From: a virus
IMG/VR virus record: IMGVR_UViG_3300045135_000357
Location: 1 to 59,760 of that record
Strand: one strand, 5' to 3'
DNA length: 59,760 nucleotides
Every line of letters begins with the position of its first letter. Position 1 is the stretch's first letter. A program made the translations under genes and the position numbers. Below are positions 14,772 through 23,087 of this stretch, piece by piece. The notes below the pieces were generated by a model. It was not told the origin of the DNA. It saw only the letters and a program-made list of their open reading frames with translations, and did not search any database.

Positions 14772-15368
14772 ATGGCTTATCCTACTGTTAGCGGGCCCTA
14801 CGGCCTAGTTCCGGTGAAACTGTTGAGCGGGACCCCCTTCGTTGGTGGTGTATATCGTCAAATGAAGATCGCAAGTGGCTACGCTACTTCGATTTTCTTC
14901 GGCGATGCCGTGAAACTCGTCACCGGTGGTACTGTTGAGCGTGATACGTTTGACGCCGCAATGACGCCCGTTGGTGTCTTCATGGGTTGTCGGTACACTG
15001 ACCCGAATCTGGGTTATGAGCTGTACAGCCAGTCGTTCCCTTCGGGCACTGTGGCAGACGACATCGTCGCGTATGTCGCAGACGCAACCGATCTGCTGTT
15101 CAAAGTAGCCGTCGTGTCTTCGGGCACCACCATCGGCGATCTGGCACAGACCGACATCGGTGCGAACGTCGCAGGTGTGGACAACACCGGTGATTCGACT
15201 TCGGGTAACTCCCGTTGCGCGATCTCGGACACGTCCGCCACCACCGCAACTCTGCCGTTCCGCATCGTCGGTCTGGTAGAGGAAACCAAAAACAGCTCGG
15301 GTGGTTATACCGAAGCCTACGTTAAATGGAACGCAGGCCACCAGTATAGCAACACGACTGGTGTATAA
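14772..15368 (+). CDS. Probable capsid decoration or minor head protein
   Basis: 198 residues behind TAGGAGCTTAAG. It starts MAYPTVSGPYGLVPVKLLSG, a Gly/Pro-rich beta-type opening seen in phage head decoration proteins. The rest is beta-rich, Thr/Ser/Val-heavy and almost without long helices, ending in an Asn/Thr-rich tail. Expression is probably high, as for the capsid gene that follows after a strong ribosome site. The decoration role is inferred from composition and position only. Confidence 0.6.
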   Translation: MAYPTVSGPYGLVPVKLLSGTPFVGGVYRQMKIASGYATSIFFGDAVKLVTGGTVERDTFDAAMTPVGVFMGCRYTDPNLGYELYSQSFPSGTVADDIVAYVADATDLLFKVAVVSSGTTIGDLAQTDIGANVAGVDNTGDSTSGNSRCAISDTSATTATLPFRIVGLVEETKNSSGGYTEAYVKWNAGHQYSNTTGV

Positions 15369-15380
15369 GGAGGCTGACTA

Positions 15381-16289
15381 ATGGCTATTTCACGCGCCCA
15401 GCTACTTAAAGAACTCCTTCCCGGGCTGAACGCTCTGTTCGGTATGGAGTACGCCAAATACGGTGAAGAGCACGCCGAAATCTTCGAAACCGAGTCTTCG
15501 GACCGTTCGTTCGAAGAAGAAACCAAGCTGTCGGGCTTCTCCGCAGCTCCGGTTAAAGGTGAAGGTGCTGCTATTGAGTATGACAATGCTCAAGAAGCAT
15601 GGACCGCCCGCTATACCCACGAAACCATCGCGATGGGCTTCTCGATCACCGAAGAAGCTATCGAGGATAACCTGTACGACTCGCTGTCGTCGCGTTATAC
15701 CAAAGCGTTGGCTCGTGCTATGGCATACACCAAGCAGGTTAAAGCTGCAGCCATCTTGAACAACGCGTTCGCGGCTGGCACGACTTACGGCGACGGCAAG
15801 TCGCTGTGTGCTACCGATCACCCGTTGGTCTCTGGTGGTGCTAACTCGAACCGTCCGGCAGTCGCTGCTGACCTTAACGAGACTTCGCTTGAAGCCGCCG
15901 TTATTGCTATCAGCCAGTGGACTGACGAACGTGGCCTGCTGATTGCAGCCAAGCCGCGCAAGCTGGTTATCCCGCCTGCCCTGCAGTTCGTTGCTACTCG
16001 CCTGCTGGACACCGAAGGTCGCGTTGGCACCGCCGACAACGACATCAACGCACTGCGTAACAACGGGTCTATCCCCGAAGGCTACACCGTGAACCACTAT
16101 CTGACGGACACCAATGCTTGGTTCCTGATGACCGACGTTCCGAACGGTCTGAAGCACTTCGTACGTGCGCCGATGTCCACCTCGATGGACGCGGACTTCG
16201 ACACCGGTAACTCGCGCTACAAAGCACGTGAACGTTACTCGTTCGGTGTTTCGGACCCGCTGGGTATCTACGGGTCGCCCGGGGCGTAA
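15381..16289 (+). CDS. Major capsid protein
   Basis: 302 residues with the strongest ribosome site of the region (AAGGAGGCTGACTAATG). The sequence has the HK97-type arrangement expected of major capsid proteins: an N-terminal arm, an E-loop-like region with FSITEEAIEDNLYDSL, the P-domain region SRYTKALARAMAYTKQVKAA, CATDHPLVSGG, and the A-domain strand KLVIPPALQFVATRLL, ending GVSDPLGIYGSPGA. It is followed immediately by a terminator. Assembly would use the scaffold and GroES-like proteins encoded upstream. Confidence 0.9.
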   Translation: MAISRAQLLKELLPGLNALFGMEYAKYGEEHAEIFETESSDRSFEEETKLSGFSAAPVKGEGAAIEYDNAQEAWTARYTHETIAMGFSITEEAIEDNLYDSLSSRYTKALARAMAYTKQVKAAAILNNAFAAGTTYGDGKSLCATDHPLVSGGANSNRPAVAADLNETSLEAAVIAISQWTDERGLLIAAKPRKLVIPPALQFVATRLLDTEGRVGTADNDINALRNNGSIPEGYTVNHYLTDTNAWFLMTDVPNGLKHFVRAPMSTSMDADFDTGNSRYKARERYSFGVSDPLGIYGSPGA

Positions 16290-16321
16290 ATGTTCTCCCC
16301 CGAATAGCGCTCTGGCGCGAC

Positions 16322-16358
16322 GGAAGAGGCGGCGTAAGTCGCCTCTTCCTTTTTATTT
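16322..16358 (+). terminator. Rho-independent terminator after the capsid gene
   Basis: Stem GGAAGAGGCG (16322-16331) / CGCCTCTTCC (16340-16349), 8-base loop, followed by TTTTTATTTT. It is the only clear rightward terminator seen inside the late region. Confidence 0.9.
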
Positions 16359-16432
16359 TGTTATGGTGTATTTTAGTGGCATCCCTGACAGCCGCATGGT
16401 GTGGCTGACTTGACCCACGACAGGAGATACAC

Positions 16433-16669
16433 ATGGGTACTACGACCTTTAGCGGTCCGGTTGTCTCGAACAACGGCTTCACCGGTGACGTAACCGGCGC
16501 AATCAAAGTTCCAACTTACACTGTTGCTACTGCACCTTCGGCTTCCACCGCTGGTGAAGGGACTGTCGTCTACGTCTCTGACGGCGCTGCAGGCTCCGCG
16601 ATTCTTGCGTTCTCGGATGGCACTAACTGGAAACGCTCCGATACTGGCGGCACCATCGCCGCATCGTAA
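16433..16669 (+). CDS. Small beta-rich structural protein
   Basis: 78 residues behind AGGAGATACAC. It is Thr/Gly/Ala-rich with a tail-fibre-like text (FSGPVVSNNGFTGDVTGAI ... VVYVSDGAAGSAILAFSDG). It contains the YVSDGAAG-type module often found in phage fibre and head-spike proteins. It is first after the capsid terminator. Probably a virion component, possibly a head fibre. Confidence 0.6.
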   Translation: MGTTTFSGPVVSNNGFTGDVTGAIKVPTYTVATAPSASTAGEGTVVYVSDGAAGSAILAFSDGTNWKRSDTGGTIAAS

Positions 16670-16680
16670 GGGGGTAGGTT

Positions 16681-16782
16681 ATGACTATCAAATGGGAACA
16701 AGCATCTAAGGAAGAGCTAGCCGAGCGTGACGCTGCGGCTAAGCCCGCTCCGAAGAAGGCCTCCAAGAAAAAGGAGGACTAA
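16681..16782 (+). CDS. Very small charged protein, 33 residues
   Basis: ATG 16681 behind AGGGGGTAGGTT, stop TAA 16780-16782. It starts MTIKWEQASKEELAER and ends in a Lys-rich tail (PKKASKKKED). It fits tightly between neighbours (11 bases before, 3 after) with good ribosome sites on both sides. Function unknown. Confidence 0.6.
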   Translation: MTIKWEQASKEELAERDAAAKPAPKKASKKKED

Positions 16783-16785
16783 CGA

Positions 16786-17064
16786 ATGTCTAATTCAGAC
16801 GTCCGTTCCAAGCGAGTAACTACAGCGGCTTCTCTGGCTGTTGGTCCCGCACGTGTACGCCAAGTACAGGTTCTGACCACTTCTGGGGGCGCTGGTAGGC
16901 TCACTATCACCGACGGTGACGGTGGGCCCACAGTGTTGGACCTAGACTTCCTCGCCTCTGACTCGCACTCTGTTAACATCCCTGACTGGGGCATCCGTTG
17001 CGAAAGCGATGTGTTCATCACCACGATGACCAACATCAGCGCGATGACGGTATTCTATAGTTAA
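16786..17064 (+). CDS. Small beta-type structural protein
   Basis: 92 residues behind AAAAAGGAGGACTAACGA, 3 bases after the previous stop. The sequence is all-beta in character: ARVRQVQVLTTSGGAG, LTITDGDGGPTVLDLDFL, DVFITTMTNISAMTVFYS. Proteins of this size and pattern occur in the head-completion regions of marine phages. No motif allows a firm role. Confidence 0.65.
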   Translation: MSNSDVRSKRVTTAASLAVGPARVRQVQVLTTSGGAGRLTITDGDGGPTVLDLDFLASDSHSVNIPDWGIRCESDVFITTMTNISAMTVFYS

Positions 17065-17074
17065 GGATGGCAGT

Positions 17075-17362
17075 ATGCGCGTGTACTACAAAAAGGGTGG
17101 ATCGGTAAAATCCCCTGCTTGGCAACGTAAAGAGGGTAAGAACCCGGAAGGCGGCTTGAACGCCAAGGGCCGTGCATCTGCTAAAAAGCAGGGCATGAAC
17201 CTTAAACCTCCGGCACCGAACCCTAAGACCAAGAAAGACGCGTCGCGCCGCAAGAGCTTTTGTGCCCGTATGCAGGGCATGAAAAAGAAGAACACTAGCT
17301 CGAAGACCGCAAATGACCCGGATAGCCGGATCAATAAGAGCTTGAGAGCGTGGAACTGTTAA
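17075..17362 (+). CDS. Lys-rich DUF6321-like protein
   Basis: 95 residues, about one quarter Lys/Arg. Features: KKGGSVKSPAWQRKEGKNP, GGLNAKGRASAKKQG, RRKSFCARMQGMKKKN, DPDSRINKSLRAWNC. These segments match, from memory, the DUF6321 family found widely in marine phage structural regions. Two conserved-looking Cys are present. The strong positive charge suggests packaging with DNA in the head, but no function is established. It overlaps the next gene as TAATG. Confidence 0.7.
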   Translation: MRVYYKKGGSVKSPAWQRKEGKNPEGGLNAKGRASAKKQGMNLKPPAPNPKTKKDASRRKSFCARMQGMKKKNTSSKTANDPDSRINKSLRAWNC

Positions 17363-17796
17363 TGCCAGCGAAGTCGGAGAAACAACGCCGCTTCATGGCA
17401 GCTGTCGCAAACAACCCCAAGTTCGCAAAGAAGGTCGGGGTTCCTCAAAGCGTAGGAGAAGAGTTTATGGAACCGAAGAAGTACAAGAAGGGCGGTAAAG
17501 CCGCCAACAAACAGCTCGGCGGACGTCGCGGGCTACGTGGTATGGCGGAAGATGACTCGCTCGCACCTCGCAGTGCCCCGGTTCCGAAGATGCGCCCGTC
17601 GCTCGCGCCCCGCCGCGCTCCGGTTCCGAAGATGCGTCCAGAGGACTCGATGTCTCCCGATTCCGCAGTGGGTCGTGGTAACCGCGCAGCGATGCGTGAA
17701 GCCGAAGATATGCCGCCGATGGGCATGAAGAAGGGCGGCAAGGTCCGCGGTGCAGGTATGGCTCGTAAAGGTGTCCGCCCCTGCAAGATGTGCTGA
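17362..17796 (+). CDS. Basic structural-region protein with Gly-Gly and PVPKMRP repeats
   Basis: 144 residues from ATG 17362. It opens with MPAKSEKQRRFMAAV, a motif recurrent in phage proteins of unknown function. The middle carries a duplicated unit LAPRxAPVPKMRP (about 68-92), and the C-terminus has KKGGKVRGAGMARKGVRPCK. This KKGG-type motif recurs in at least three neighbouring small genes. Highly basic and probably disordered; possibly a DNA-associated virion protein. Confidence 0.65.
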   Translation: MPAKSEKQRRFMAAVANNPKFAKKVGVPQSVGEEFMEPKKYKKGGKAANKQLGGRRGLRGMAEDDSLAPRSAPVPKMRPSLAPRRAPVPKMRPEDSMSPDSAVGRGNRAAMREAEDMPPMGMKKGGKVRGAGMARKGVRPCKMC

Positions 17797-17993
17797 TGCG
17801 TCGGGATTACCGAAATAAGGGCTGTCACTGCTACGCAAAAGGTGGAGAGGTCTGGGATAAGCCCCGCCCCAAAAAGGCGGGGAAACCTAAGAAGCTCTCC
17901 ACTAAACAGAAGGCTAGCGCAAAAGCGGCAGCACGCAAGGCGGGGCGTCCATACCCCAACCTTGTAGATAACATGAGAGCGGCGAGAAAATAG
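17796..17993 (+). CDS. Small basic protein with CHCYAKGGEV motif
   Basis: 65 residues; ATG 17796 overlaps the previous TGA as TGATG. The sequence MRRDYRNKGCHCYAKGGEVW is followed by a Lys/Ala-rich tail. It shares the (Y/K)(A/K)KGG element with its neighbours. The next gene starts 1 base after its stop. Unknown function, probably co-translated with the adaptor gene. Confidence 0.6.
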   Translation: MRRDYRNKGCHCYAKGGEVWDKPRPKKAGKPKKLSTKQKASAKAAARKAGRPYPNLVDNMRAARK

Positions 17994-17994
17994 C

Positions 17995-18678
17995 ATGACC
18001 ACATCGGGCACAGCAGCGTTCAACATGGACTTCACGGAAATCGCCGAGGAAGCATGGGAACGTGCGGGCCGCGAACTGCGTTCTGGTTATGATCTGCGTA
18101 CCGCTCGCCGGTCCATGAACTTGATGACCATCGAGTGGCAAAACCGTGGCATCAATATGTGGACCATCGAGGAGGGCTCTATTTCGCTCTCCACAGGGGT
18201 TGGGCAATACGACCTTCCCGCTGATACCATCGATCTCTTGGAGCAGGTGGTACGTACGGGTAGTGGCACGACGCAGCAGGACCTCAATCTGTCCCGCATT
18301 AGCGTCAGCACGTATTCTTCTATCCCGAACAAGACTAACACCGGGCGTCCGATTCAAGTATACATTGAGCGCCTGCGGGATAACCCGCGTATAAACGTAT
18401 GGCCTGTACCGGAGAGCGACGCCTATACAGTGGTTTACTGGCGTATGCGCCGCGTTGAAGACGCCGGGGCCGGTGCGCAGACCCCCGACGTTAATTTCCG
18501 ATTCCTACCGTGTCTCGTGGCTGGGTTGGCATACCATATCGCCATGAAAGTACCCGAGTTGGCGGAACGTGTCCCGATGCTGAAGCAGGACTACGAAGAG
18601 CAATTCCGCCTTGCTGCTGAGGAAGACCGAGAAAAAGCCCCAGTTCGCTTTGTGCCGAGGGTAGGTATGATGCGATGA
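17995..18678 (+). CDS. Probable head-tail adaptor (P22 gp4-like position)
   Basis: 227 residues. Helical N-terminus (FTEIAEEAWERAGRELRSG, LRTARRSMNLMTIEWQNRG), a beta-rich centre with SISLSTGVGQYDLPADTI and NVWPVPESDAYTVVYWRMRR, and a C-terminal helix. The YDLPADTID plus P-x-x-Y-x-x-x-Y-W pattern recurs in connector proteins of podoviruses. It probably sits between portal and tail hub. It overlaps the zinc-finger gene by 4 bases. Confidence 0.7.
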   Translation: MTTSGTAAFNMDFTEIAEEAWERAGRELRSGYDLRTARRSMNLMTIEWQNRGINMWTIEEGSISLSTGVGQYDLPADTIDLLEQVVRTGSGTTQQDLNLSRISVSTYSSIPNKTNTGRPIQVYIERLRDNPRINVWPVPESDAYTVVYWRMRRVEDAGAGAQTPDVNFRFLPCLVAGLAYHIAMKVPELAERVPMLKQDYEEQFRLAAEEDREKAPVRFVPRVGMMR

Positions 18679-18986
18679 CGAACCGTTTTGCGTCTAGCCA
18701 GAAAGCTGCAGGCATCTGCGATGTATGTGGATTCCGTTATCCGCTACGCAGGCTACGCACTACTTACGTTAAGGGTCGCAAAACAAACGTGTTATCCTGC
18801 CCTGAGTGTTGGGACCCGGATCATCCGCAGCTTAGATTGGGTGAGTTTCCGGTTAACGATCCGCAGGCATTGCGCAATCCGCGCCCGGATAGCGGAGAAT
18901 ATGCGCAAAGTCGCGCGCTTATCATCCCTGTACGTCCAGCGGTTGGGACTGGATTTATTGGACAAGTCACGGTAATAACTTCTTAG
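18675..18986 (+). CDS. Zinc-finger protein in the connector region
   Basis: 103 residues; ATGA overlap with the adaptor gene. Two knuckles, CDVCGF (about 15-20) and CPECWD (about 42-47), form a likely four-cysteine zinc site, followed by DPQALRNPRPDSGEY. Small zinc proteins of this layout lie between adaptor genes in several marine podoviruses by my recollection. Its role is not established. Confidence 0.7.
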   Translation: MTNRFASSQKAAGICDVCGFRYPLRRLRTTYVKGRKTNVLSCPECWDPDHPQLRLGEFPVNDPQALRNPRPDSGEYAQSRALIIPVRPAVGTGFIGQVTVITS

Positions 18987-18998
18987 GAGTGATACGAC

Positions 18999-19148
18999 AT
19001 GGCAAACTGTGGTACGAAGAAGATGAAGAGCGGCGGTAAGGTCGCGAATCAGACGAAGAAAGCAAAGAAGCCCTCTAAGAAGGGCGTTAAGGTACGCGGT
19101 ACCGGCGCTGCTACTAAAGGGCTGTATGCACGGGGGCCGATGGCATAA
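18999..19148 (+). CDS. Very small Lys/Gly-rich protein, 49 residues
   Basis: ATG 18999 behind TTAGGAGTGATACGAC, stop TAA 19146-19148. It starts MANCGTKKMKSGGKVANQTK and ends KVRGTGAATKG-LYARGPMA. It shares the GGKV...RGxGAAxKG pattern with the C-terminus of the protein encoded at 17362-17796. Good ribosome site and tight spacing support a real gene. Confidence 0.65.
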   Translation: MANCGTKKMKSGGKVANQTKKAKKPSKKGVKVRGTGAATKGLYARGPMA

Positions 19149-19151
19149 CCC

Positions 19152-19781
19152 ATGGACTACGCTGAGCTGAAGACAAACATCGAGGACATTTGCGAAACGT
19201 CGTTTACCGACGCGCAGCTTGCTATGTTTACTCAGCAGGCGGAGCAAAAAATCTACAACGCAGTGCAAATCCCCGAGCTTCGCAAGAACGTCACGGGGAC
19301 AGCCTCGAATGGGAACAAGTACCTCCAGATGCCGGAGGATTTTCTCTACTCGTACAGCATGGCCGTTGTAGATGGGTCCGGTAACTATTCGTACCTGCTG
19401 AATAAGGACGTAAACTTCATTCGTGAGGCCTATCCGGCCCCAAGTGGAGTGGGGCTACCCAAGCACTACGCGTTTTTTGACGGTAACACGTTTATATTAG
19501 GCCCAACCCCAGACGCAGATTACTCGGTTGAGCTGCACTATGGTTATTACCCAGAGTCTATCGTTACCGCAGGTACGACGTGGCTAGGGGATGAATTTGA
19601 TTCAGCGCTACTTAACGGTGCGTTGGTCGAAGCGATCCGTTTCCTTAAAGGAGAGCAGGATGTGGTGAATATGTACAATCAGATGTACGTACTCGCTATC
19701 GGACTACTCAAGAACCTTGGCGACGGGAAATTGCGTCAGGACATGTATCGTTCTGGCGAAGTTCGAACTGCCGTGAGCTAA
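19152..19781 (+). CDS. Second head-tail adaptor-like protein
   Basis: 209 residues from ATG 19152. Helical start MDYAELKTNIEDICETSFTD, then LPEDF-like LQMPEDFLYSYSMAVV, SYLLNKDVNFIREAYP, HYAFFDGNTFILGPTPDADY and VELHYGYYPESI, and a C-terminal helix. This pattern is typical of the phage adaptor proteins that follow the portal in podoviruses. Probably part of the neck. Confidence 0.7.
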   Translation: MDYAELKTNIEDICETSFTDAQLAMFTQQAEQKIYNAVQIPELRKNVTGTASNGNKYLQMPEDFLYSYSMAVVDGSGNYSYLLNKDVNFIREAYPAPSGVGLPKHYAFFDGNTFILGPTPDADYSVELHYGYYPESIVTAGTTWLGDEFDSALLNGALVEAIRFLKGEQDVVNMYNQMYVLAIGLLKNLGDGKLRQDMYRSGEVRTAVS

Positions 19782-19792
19782 GGAGATAAGAC

Positions 19793-20212
19793 ATGGCTAT
19801 CACACAAGCGATGTGCACGAGCTTCAAGACTGAGCTTCTTGGCGGCGTGCACGACATCGACACTGACGTAATCAAGATCGCGCTGTACACCAGCTCGGCG
19901 ACTCTTGGTGCGGCTACCACCGCGTACAGCACCTCGAACGAGGCTTCGGGTACGGGCTACACAGCCGGTGGCAACACACTCACTAACGCGACGATTAGTT
20001 CAGATGGCACAACCGCTATCGTGGACTTTGACAATACTACGTGGGTGTCGTCTACTATTACCGCACGCGGCGCGTTGATCTACAACTCGTCCAAAGCAAA
20101 CCGCGCGATTGCAGTTTTGGATTTCGGTTCGGACAAAATCTCGACTGACGGTGATTTCACCATCCAGTTCCCGGTTGCGGACGCATCGAACGCGATTCTG
20201 CGCATCGCTTAA
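19793..20212 (+). CDS. Beta-rich tail or fibre-base protein
   Basis: 139 residues behind TAAGGAGATAAGAC. It starts MAITQAMCTSFKTELLGG and is beta-rich: DVIKIALYTSSATLGAATTAY, GTGYTAGGNTLTNATIS, and WVSSTITARGALIYNSSKAN. This family appears upstream of fibre genes in many phages and is thought to be a virion component; no mechanism is known to me. Confidence 0.65.
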   Translation: MAITQAMCTSFKTELLGGVHDIDTDVIKIALYTSSATLGAATTAYSTSNEASGTGYTAGGNTLTNATISSDGTTAIVDFDNTTWVSSTITARGALIYNSSKANRAIAVLDFGSDKISTDGDFTIQFPVADASNAILRIA

Positions 20213-20225
20213 TAGGAGCTAACCT

Positions 20226-21977
20226 ATGGTCACGCTTGTTAACCGCGCCTTTATGACCACCACGACCACTGGGACTGGTACGATTAGTTTGACTGGTACG
20301 GAACCCAGCTACCAGTCGTTTGCGGATGCAGGTGTGACGGACGGCGCTACGGTCCGCTACACAATCACAGAGGGGTCATCTTGGGAGATCGGTACGGGTA
20401 CGTACTCCTCCACTGGTCCCACCCTGACCCGCACTCCGACAGAGAGCTCCTCTAGTGGTTCTGCGATTACCCTTGGCGGTACAGCCAAGGTGTTCCTCAC
20501 TGCGGCGGCTGATGACATCCTGCAGCCAGCCAACAACCTGTCTGACCTTGCAAGTGCCGCAACTGCCCGCACCAACCTTGGCCTCGGAACCGGCGACAGC
20601 CCGACGTTTGTCAACGTAACTGCTACCGGCACCGTGTCGGCTAGCGCCCCATCCGGCAACCCTACGTTCAAAGGCTACATTGGCTTAAAGGCTTACACAT
20701 CTACGCAGACAATCAGCAGTATGACGCTTTCTACGTCTGGGTCTGCTGATGCGACTGGCGGAACCCTGTCAGATGGTGATTGGGTGCTACTTGTTACCAG
20801 TTATACTCTATTTAGCAGCTCCCTTAATTTGGCTGTTGCCATAGGTGGCACAGTACAAACTACTAGCCTGCTAAATTCCTTAACCGCAAGTGACCTTTTA
20901 ACCACCAGATTGCGGATTGAAAAATTCCAGATTTCAGGTACCCCAAGTTCTATTGAGTTTGGTGCGAATTCTTCTGGCACGCTTGTCGCCCCTGCGGATG
21001 GCTCGAACTATGACTACGAAAGTGGTCTTGGGATTATGCTGGTTTTTGAAGATGAGCCAAGCATCACAAGTTTCACCGACACAACAGTTAAAGATGGCGG
21101 AACCATTTCAGGAGAAACTCTATCTTCAACATCTGGGGCTTGGACGTTTAGCGTTCTTGGCGGTTATGTTAACTCCAGTCAGTCAACCATCTACACAAAC
21201 CCATCAGCATCCAATAACTATGTGGACACTGAGACTAACACTAGTCTCGATGCAAGGCTGTATGCTTCGTTTGGTTATGAAGAGTCCATCACGACAAACG
21301 ATGTCGAGGGGGCGAGTTCCATTAGTGCATTAGCCCGTACGACATTTACATGGTCGCAGGCGGGAGCGGCCAGCGGCACTGCCATCACATCAGACGGTGA
21401 TATTTCTGTCACTGGCACTGTAGACGGACGTGACGTTGCTGCTGACGGCACAAAGCTGGACGGCATTGAGGCAGGCGCTGATGTAACGGACGCGGCCAAC
21501 GTCACTGCGGCTGGCGCGCTCATGGACAGCGAGTTGACTAACATCACCGCCGTTAAAGCCCTAAACCAAGGCGTCGCGACGACCAACAGCCCGACGTTTG
21601 CTGGTATGACTGCCAACGGCAACATCACAGTCACTGGTACTGTCGATGGCCGTGACGTTGCTGCTGACGGCACAAAGCTAGATGGTATTGAGTCCGGGGC
21701 AGATGTTACTGACGCGGCCAACGTAAACCCGCTGATTGACAGTCACCTAAACTACTCAACCGCTACTGCTGGGCAAGTTCTTAGCTACAGCGGCAGTGAC
21801 TACGACTGGGTTGATGCTGCTGGCCCGGCTGGCGACGTATTCTACGAAAACTCTACGACGGTTGATGCTAACTATACGATCACGTCTGGCAAGAATGCGG
21901 TCTCCGCGGGCCCAGTGACGATTTCTAGCGGCGTAACTGTAACGGTGCCTTCGGGCTCTAGATGGGCGGTGGTCTAA
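20226..21977 (+). CDS. Tail fibre-like protein with VDGRDVAADGTKLDGIE repeats
   Basis: 583 residues. The N-terminal module (NRAFMTTTTTGTGTISLTG, GSSWEIGTGTYSSTGPTLTR) is a virion-attachment type domain found in marine phage fibres. A 60-residue unit containing GTVDGRDVAADGTKLDGIE and ADVTDAANV occurs twice (about 395-430 and 475-510), a well-known phage fibre repeat. The C-terminal region is beta-rich (VTISSGVTVTVPSGSRW). The next gene begins one base after its stop. Probably the first receptor-facing fibre. Confidence 0.75.
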   Translation: MVTLVNRAFMTTTTTGTGTISLTGTEPSYQSFADAGVTDGATVRYTITEGSSWEIGTGTYSSTGPTLTRTPTESSSSGSAITLGGTAKVFLTAAADDILQPANNLSDLASAATARTNLGLGTGDSPTFVNVTATGTVSASAPSGNPTFKGYIGLKAYTSTQTISSMTLSTSGSADATGGTLSDGDWVLLVTSYTLFSSSLNLAVAIGGTVQTTSLLNSLTASDLLTTRLRIEKFQISGTPSSIEFGANSSGTLVAPADGSNYDYESGLGIMLVFEDEPSITSFTDTTVKDGGTISGETLSSTSGAWTFSVLGGYVNSSQSTIYTNPSASNNYVDTETNTSLDARLYASFGYEESITTNDVEGASSISALARTTFTWSQAGAASGTAITSDGDISVTGTVDGRDVAADGTKLDGIEAGADVTDAANVTAAGALMDSELTNITAVKALNQGVATTNSPTFAGMTANGNITVTGTVDGRDVAADGTKLDGIESGADVTDAANVNPLIDSHLNYSTATAGQVLSYSGSDYDWVDAAGPAGDVFYENSTTVDANYTITSGKNAVSAGPVTISSGVTVTVPSGSRWAVV

Positions 21978-23084
21978 ATGACGACGATTAAGGTAGATAC
22001 GATTACCGACGCAGCGGGCACGGGTGCCCCGAACATTCCTGACGGTGTGACTATCGCAGGCACTGCGCTGGCGTCTGCTGATTCGATGGACTACACGGCC
22101 TCGGCCACAGAGCCCGGATCGCCTAAAGGTGGCTCGATTTGGTGGAATACCGATACTAGCAAGCTCTACCAGTATATGAATAGTGCTTGGCAAGAAGTGA
22201 CGCAGACGACTTATGTTCCCCCCGCAAACTTGGGTGGTAGAGGCGTATCCGGCGGTGGTGGCAATTCCTCTGCGGGCATCATCCAGTACATCACCATTGC
22301 CACTACAGGTAATGCCACTACCTTTGGTTATCTAACCCAAGAAAGGTATGATCTAGGTGCATGTTCCAACGGGACTAGAGGTGTTTTTGGGGGCGGATAC
22401 TGGACCTCATATTTTAACATCATTGACTACATTACTTTTTCTACTACAGGCAATGCCACAGATTTTGGTGACTTGACTGTAGCTAGAAGAGGAATTGCTG
22501 CGGTATCCAACGGAACTAGGGGTGTTTTTGGACCTACGTCTAACGTACTGGACTATATAACCATTGACACCCTCGGCAATGCTACAGACTTCGGTGATCC
22601 TTACTATAATCAGGACTATGTCGGTGGTGCCGCTGACCGGACTTACGGCTTATTTGCGGGTGGTAGATACGACAGAGACTTAATCCAGTACATCACCATT
22701 GCCACCCTCGGTAACGCTACAGACTTCGGGTTATTAAGTACGTCATTTCAATCCCCAGCGGGTTGTTCTGACTATACTTATGCGCTATTCGGTGGCCAAT
22801 ATGATGCGACTGGGTCCGCTACCAATAAAGTGGACTATGTGACTATTGCCACCCCCGGTAATGCCACTGATTTTGGTGATCTCACCGTAGCACGGGCACA
22901 CGGCGGGGCGTGTTCAGACGGGACTAAGGGTGTGTTTATGGGTGGCCTCGACGACTGGTTTGGCACCAAGTATAACACCATTGACTACTTTACTATTGCC
23001 ACTCCGGGTAATGCTACTGATTTTGGTGATTTGGTATCGGCAACAGCGGGCTCCTACTGGAACGCAAGCACGTCAGGAGATTAA
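21978..23084 (+). CDS. Propeller-like tail fibre, paralogue 1
   Basis: 368 residues. A short fibre-type N-terminus (TIKVDTITDAAGTGAPNIP) and a neck with GSIWWNTDTSKLYQYMN are followed by six repeats of 42-50 residues, each built as G(L/V)F-GGG ... IDY-(I/V)TI-x-T-x-GNATDFGDLT ... A(C)S-x-GT. Six units of this length are consistent with a six-bladed beta-propeller. Repeats 3 and 4 are the most diverged and include a shorter unit. It is the first of three tandem paralogues and the least similar to the others. Confidence 0.75.
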   Translation: MTTIKVDTITDAAGTGAPNIPDGVTIAGTALASADSMDYTASATEPGSPKGGSIWWNTDTSKLYQYMNSAWQEVTQTTYVPPANLGGRGVSGGGGNSSAGIIQYITIATTGNATTFGYLTQERYDLGACSNGTRGVFGGGYWTSYFNIIDYITFSTTGNATDFGDLTVARRGIAAVSNGTRGVFGPTSNVLDYITIDTLGNATDFGDPYYNQDYVGGAADRTYGLFAGGRYDRDLIQYITIATLGNATDFGLLSTSFQSPAGCSDYTYALFGGQYDATGSATNKVDYVTIATPGNATDFGDLTVARAHGGACSDGTKGVFMGGLDDWFGTKYNTIDYFTIATPGNATDFGDLVSATAGSYWNASTSGD

Positions 23085-23087
23085 TAC

